The position numbers were made by a program, and so were the translations under genes. The notes under the pieces are model-generated. The model saw nothing but the letters and a program-made list of their open reading frames with translations. It was not told the origin of the DNA and searched no databases. This document shows positions 15,710 to 17,843 of a stretch of 17,843 nt of DNA, piece by piece. Source of the stretch: Kiritimatiellales bacterium (GTDB lineage: Bacteria > Verrucomicrobiota > Kiritimatiellia > Kiritimatiellales > Pontiellaceae); assembly GCA_030630445.1 (NCBI GenBank), contig DAOVNC010000016.1, forward strand, positions 1 through 17,843. The letters are read 5' to 3'. Numbering within the stretch: position 1 is the first letter of the stretch; each line of letters opens with the position of its first letter.

Positions 15710-15753
15710 GCCGCCAAGATGGCGGCGATACGTACCGCAGGCATCTTGCCTGC
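15710..15753. repeat. Pair of oppositely oriented REP-like hairpins sharing one loop
   Basis: The first hairpin, GCCGCC-AAGAT-GGCGGC, is at 15710-15726. The second, at 15737-15753, reads GCAGGC-AAGAT-GCCTGC on the complementary strand. Stems differ, but both have 6-base perfect arms and the same 5-base loop AAGAT, in opposite orientation 10 bases apart. This matches the layout of paired REP/BIME-type elements in intergenic spaces. Confidence 0.65.
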
Positions 15754-15770
15754 ACAGAATAGATAGTATG

Positions 15771-15806
15771 AGAGGAACCCGCCCCCGGCAGGTTCCTCTT
15801 TCTTCA
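15771..15806 (+). terminator. Rho-independent terminator after the sigma-factor gene
   Basis: AGAGGAACC (15771-15779) pairs perfectly with GGTTCCTCT (15791-15799) around a GC-rich loop, followed on the plus strand by TTCTTCATT. It ends about 25 bases before the convergent HAF-repeat stop codon. The minus-strand side lacks a T-run, so it serves mainly the sigma-factor transcript, though a bidirectional role is possible. Confidence 0.75.
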
Positions 15807-15830
15807 TTCCCGGCAACCACCCGTTCCCGG

Positions 15831-17171
15831 TCAGGGTTGTTCCACGGGGATAAAGACTGTTCCACCACTAACAATCCACCCATTGTTGTTTATGTCTTGT
15901 GGACGAGTAGTGGTTGACCCATCCGTCGTGAGATCGCTGAAACTATAGATTTCCCCTTCCTGAAACAGGAAGGCTCTTGTGCTGTAGGTGTGTTTTGGAA
16001 CCAGCCCGCCCCCCTTAAGTTTCTCTCCGTAGTAGCCAATGATCTGCCCGGCATTGTTGATGCCGGTTGCGTAGACCTTCTCCGAATGTCGCGTAGGTTT
16101 TCCGAGATCGTTGGGGAGGGCCGCTGCATTCGACCATATGACTGCACTCCACTCATCCGATGAGGAGTATCCTACAACCTGCCCAAGATCATTGATGTCT
16201 TGGGCTCGCGATGTACCACCCTCTTCGAGGGGTCTCAAGGCAATCAACAGATCGTTGATGCCGTCTCCATTGGTGTCGGCATACCATGGGTTGCCGTCCC
16301 CGTCGGGATCGTCAAAGTCGGGCGTCAGCAGAACACCTTCGTAAAAGACAATCTCTCCGTGTACATTGATGGCCAAGGGATGGTATCCGAGAGTGTCAAT
16401 CAGGTATGGCAGATCATTGATCCCGTCTCCGTCGCCATCCACAAACCATGTATCGGCTGTTCCGTCCGCATCATGGTCAACAGGAACAATCACATAGCTT
16501 TCCAGGGTGGTCCACCAGTTGTCCTCGGTGTATACGGCTTCATCCTCGCAATTGGCAATAACAACCCATCCGGCATCGTTGATGGCACAGCTGCGGCTAA
16601 GGTCGGTTTCTACCGGCGACCATAGATAGGATCGGGAGCCGTCGTTGTCCCACAACACGGCGCTGTAGAGCTCGTTTGTGTAGACATCGAAGTAATTTGG
16701 GTCACCGTCGAACCAATAATTCGTCGAAGCACCATCAGCCCAGGTAAAATATGCACCGGCAATCTGGTCGTTGTTGTTTATGAATGTAAATCCCCCCATC
16801 CAGGCGGTTGTTTCATTTGTTCCAAGCACAACGACATCATCCGCCCAATAAGCCACGTCGGTTCCTGTCATATCCGGCGGCAACATGACAGTAAACTCAC
16901 CATTGGACGGTGGAGAATTATGGGTTGCATACGTCCCTGCGACAACCCCCTGATCATTGATAGACCCTATTCGGTAATCAGAGATCTGTTGTGGTTGTGG
17001 TTCAATATCAACCCGCTCATAGATCGGCAGATCTGCTGGTGGCGGGTCTGGAGGATCTTCTCCTCCGGGCTTGCCCGGGATACCGCCCTTGGCGGCCGGG
17101 CTTTGCGGGGCAAGGCTTAGGCACGCTACTGCCAATCCAAGCCCGATCATGCTTAATGCTTTTGTTTTCAT
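15831..17171 (-). CDS. Secreted HAF-repeat protein with calcium-loop-like motifs
   Basis: A 446-residue exported protein. The N-terminus is a Sec signal peptide (MKTKALSMIGLGLAVACLSL, cleavage near PAA, residue 27), followed by a low-complexity G/P/D linker. Seven HAF-type repeat cores are visible: INDQGVVAG near 70, INNNDQIAG near 132, INDAGWVVI near 198, INVHGEIVF near 268, INDLGQVVG near 325, INNAGQIIG near 370 and INNNGWIVS near 430. These predict a beta-propeller-like surface protein. Between repeats, DHDADGTADTW plus DGDGDGINDL and DPDGDGNPW plus DTNGDGINDL resemble thrombospondin-3/dockerin calcium loops. The ribosome site (GGAAGGGAG) lies about 9 bases before the start, at the end of a ~250-base leader that occurs twice in the window. 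No sortase or PEP-CTERM tail is present. The biochemical function of HAF proteins is unknown. Confidence 0.88.
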   Translation of the reverse strand: MKTKALSMIGLGLAVACLSLAPQSPAAKGGIPGKPGGEDPPDPPPADLPIYERVDIEPQPQQISDYRIGSINDQGVVAGTYATHNSPPSNGEFTVMLPPDMTGTDVAYWADDVVVLGTNETTAWMGGFTFINNNDQIAGAYFTWADGASTNYWFDGDPNYFDVYTNELYSAVLWDNDGSRSYLWSPVETDLSRSCAINDAGWVVIANCEDEAVYTEDNWWTTLESYVIVPVDHDADGTADTWFVDGDGDGINDLPYLIDTLGYHPLAINVHGEIVFYEGVLLTPDFDDPDGDGNPWYADTNGDGINDLLIALRPLEEGGTSRAQDINDLGQVVGYSSSDEWSAVIWSNAAALPNDLGKPTRHSEKVYATGINNAGQIIGYYGEKLKGGGLVPKHTYSTRAFLFQEGEIYSFSDLTTDGSTTTRPQDINNNGWIVSGGTVFIPVEQP

Positions 17172-17421
17172 CGTTCTGCTCCCTTCCTGCTTGATTGCAG
17201 GCTTTATCGGGAAAGCCGGAGCCTCATCCGGCGGATCGCCCGCCTAATCCCAGAATGGGTTCCCCTGTTTTTCCCTTCACTCAGTAATGCGCAATCGGGA
17301 AGGAAAATGTGCACCGGATATGGAATTTATTTAAACAATCTTCCCGCGCCCACTCCCTTGGAAGGTCGACCACGGTTACCGAAGGCTTCGGCATGTTGAA
17401 GGGTTTCTGGCCGAGTATGCC
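17167..17421 (-). repeat. Leader repeat, copy A (upstream of the HAF-repeat gene)
   Basis: About 255 bases matching copy B at 17592-17843. The alignment has one early one-base indel and one further small offset near the start codon; from about 17201 to 17421 it is gapless with a constant offset of 422. Two blocks are identical: 17311-17357 and 17364-17421. On the minus strand the repeat ends with a GCAGGAAGGGAGCAG ribosome site and the start codon. Confidence 0.92.
17172..17421 (-). promoter_or_regulatory. Candidate structured RNA leader / promoter region of the HAF-repeat gene
   Basis: Several short hairpins recur in both copies. Coordinates here are for copy A. CCTGC/GCAGG (17186-17190, 17197-17201) lies right at the ribosome site, with stem kept and loop changed. 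GCCGGA/TCCGGC is at 17215-17232 and GGCGG/CCGCC at 17230-17244; these overlap by three bases and so may be alternatives. CCCA/TGGG is at 17249-17259, CCT/AGG at 17356-17365, and CCGAA/TTCGG at 17379-17391. Two stems show compensatory change between copies: A17252-T17256 becomes C-G, and T17358-A17363 becomes C-G. One position in the GCCGGA stem is not compensated. No known riboswitch class was recognised. Confidence 0.45.
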
Positions 17422-17596
17422 CTGATGTCAATCCGCTTGCAGGTGGATCGGTAGTGGGTTTTTGCTGCTCGGTTTGCCGGGTGTGCCCGGACTCCCGTTT
17501 TTGGGGGTGGGTATTTATGAAGGTATGCAAAGGTTGGCAGTTGCTGTTCCAAGCCGCCGGTCCAAAGCTCGCTATGGTTAACCATTTTATGTTCAT
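17327..17596 (-). CDS. Doubtful 89-codon reading frame starting at leader copy B
   Basis: It begins with an ATG placed exactly as in the HAF gene relative to the leader ribosome site. The start MNIKWLTIASFGPAAW hints at a decayed signal peptide. The rest (proline, threonine and basic residues, then a tail read through leader copy A ending GAGRLFK) resembles no family I know. It may be the remnant of a gene deleted between two leaders, or a small expressed peptide. About 170 bases (17422-17591) are unique to it. Confidence 0.25.
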   Translation of the reverse strand: MNIKWLTIASFGPAAWNSNCQPLHTFINTHPQKRESGHTRQTEQQKPTTDPPASGLTSGHTRPETLQHAEAFGNRGRPSKGVGAGRLFK

Positions 17597-17843
17597 CGTC
17601 TGCTCCCTTCCTGCTAATTGCAGGTTTGTTGGAAAAGCCGGCTCCCCATCCGGCGGATCGCCCGCCTGAACCCCAATGGGGTGTCCCTGTTCTCCCCTCC
17701 ATTCAGTAATGCGCGGTCTGTGCAGAAAGCGCGCACCGGATATGGAATTTATTTAAACAATCTTCCCGCGCCCACTCCCCTGGAGGGTCGACCACGGTTA
17801 CCGAAGGCTTCGGCATGTTGAAGGGTTTCTGGCCGAGTATGCC
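17592..17843 (-). repeat. Leader repeat, copy B (continues beyond the window edge)
   Basis: Second copy of the element, still matching copy A at the last base of the window, so its far boundary is unseen. On the minus strand it ends in the same ribosome site and an ATG (complement of 17594-17596), which opens an 89-codon frame instead of a recognisable gene. Confidence 0.9.

Noticed and set aside
17111..17171. HAF-repeat protein as a lipoprotein
   Set aside because: The cysteine in LAVACLS lacks the usual L/V/I at -3, and a normal signal-peptidase I site (PAA) follows, so a standard Sec signal is preferred.
17477..17490. CCGGG-TGTG-CCCGG hairpin followed by a T-run on the plus strand
   Set aside because: It looks like a weak plus-strand terminator, but no plus-strand gene precedes it and the T-run is offset by about seven bases.
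17167..17843. Repeats at the right edge as a CRISPR array or IS ends
   Set aside because: Only two ~250-base copies with a single 170-base unique insert, no short regular spacers, no terminal inverted repeats of note and no transposase or cas gene.

Overview
The window looks like a chromosomal segment from a PVC-superphylum bacterium, most likely a Kiritimatiellota (Pontiella-like) or Lentisphaerota member. This rests on family content, not on an rRNA gene: a giant secreted CotH-kinase/lamin-tail-domain protein, a PAS-AraC regulator, DUF1080 beside Tat-exported Gfo/Idh/MocA proteins, a PF07638-type ECF sigma factor and a secreted HAF-repeat protein. No transposase, integrase, tRNA, rRNA or CRISPR array was recognised.

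Layout. (1) 1-5720, minus strand: the first 45 codons of a secreted LTD-type protein cut by the window edge, preceded on that strand by a complete 1838-residue secreted protein with a CotH-kinase core between lamin-tail domains. Their mature N-termini share a motif, so they look like tandem paralogues. (2) 5913-14669, plus strand: a PAS-AraC regulator, then a tightly packed seven-gene catabolic operon: a double-domain DUF1080 (3-keto-disaccharide hydrolase) protein, a Tat-exported Gfo/Idh/MocA oxidoreductase, a Tat-exported TIM-barrel isomerase/epimerase, a second Tat-exported oxidoreductase, a cytoplasmic oxidoreductase, a cytoplasmic TIM-barrel protein and a NupG-like MFS permease. From the third gene of the operon onward, junctions overlap by 4 bases or are separated by at most 19 bases. 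(3) 14670-15085: non-coding, with several dyad symmetries. (4) 15086-15685, plus: an ECF sigma factor, followed by a pair of REP-like hairpins and an intrinsic terminator. (5) 15831-17171, minus: a secreted HAF-repeat protein with calcium-loop-like motifs. (6) 17167-17843: two copies, 422-425 bases apart, of a ~250-base element that ends in a ribosome binding site and start codon on the minus strand. One copy is the leader of the HAF gene.

How the genes work together. The operon fits oxidative glycoside breakdown. In that chemistry a Gfo/Idh/MocA enzyme oxidises a sugar hydroxyl (typically C3) to a ketone, the glycosidic bond is cleaved by elimination/hydration involving DUF1080 and TIM-barrel proteins, and the product is reduced or isomerised. 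Here signal peptides split the machinery into an exported half (DUF1080, two oxidoreductases, one TIM barrel) and a cytoplasmic half (one oxidoreductase, one TIM barrel) joined by a permease. The adjacent PAS-AraC protein is the likely regulator. Substrate and exact reactions are inference.

The least explained feature is the duplicated leader at the right edge. Its two copies differ, but at two places the differences preserve base pairing (A-T to C-G and T-A to C-G), which suggests a structured RNA leader.
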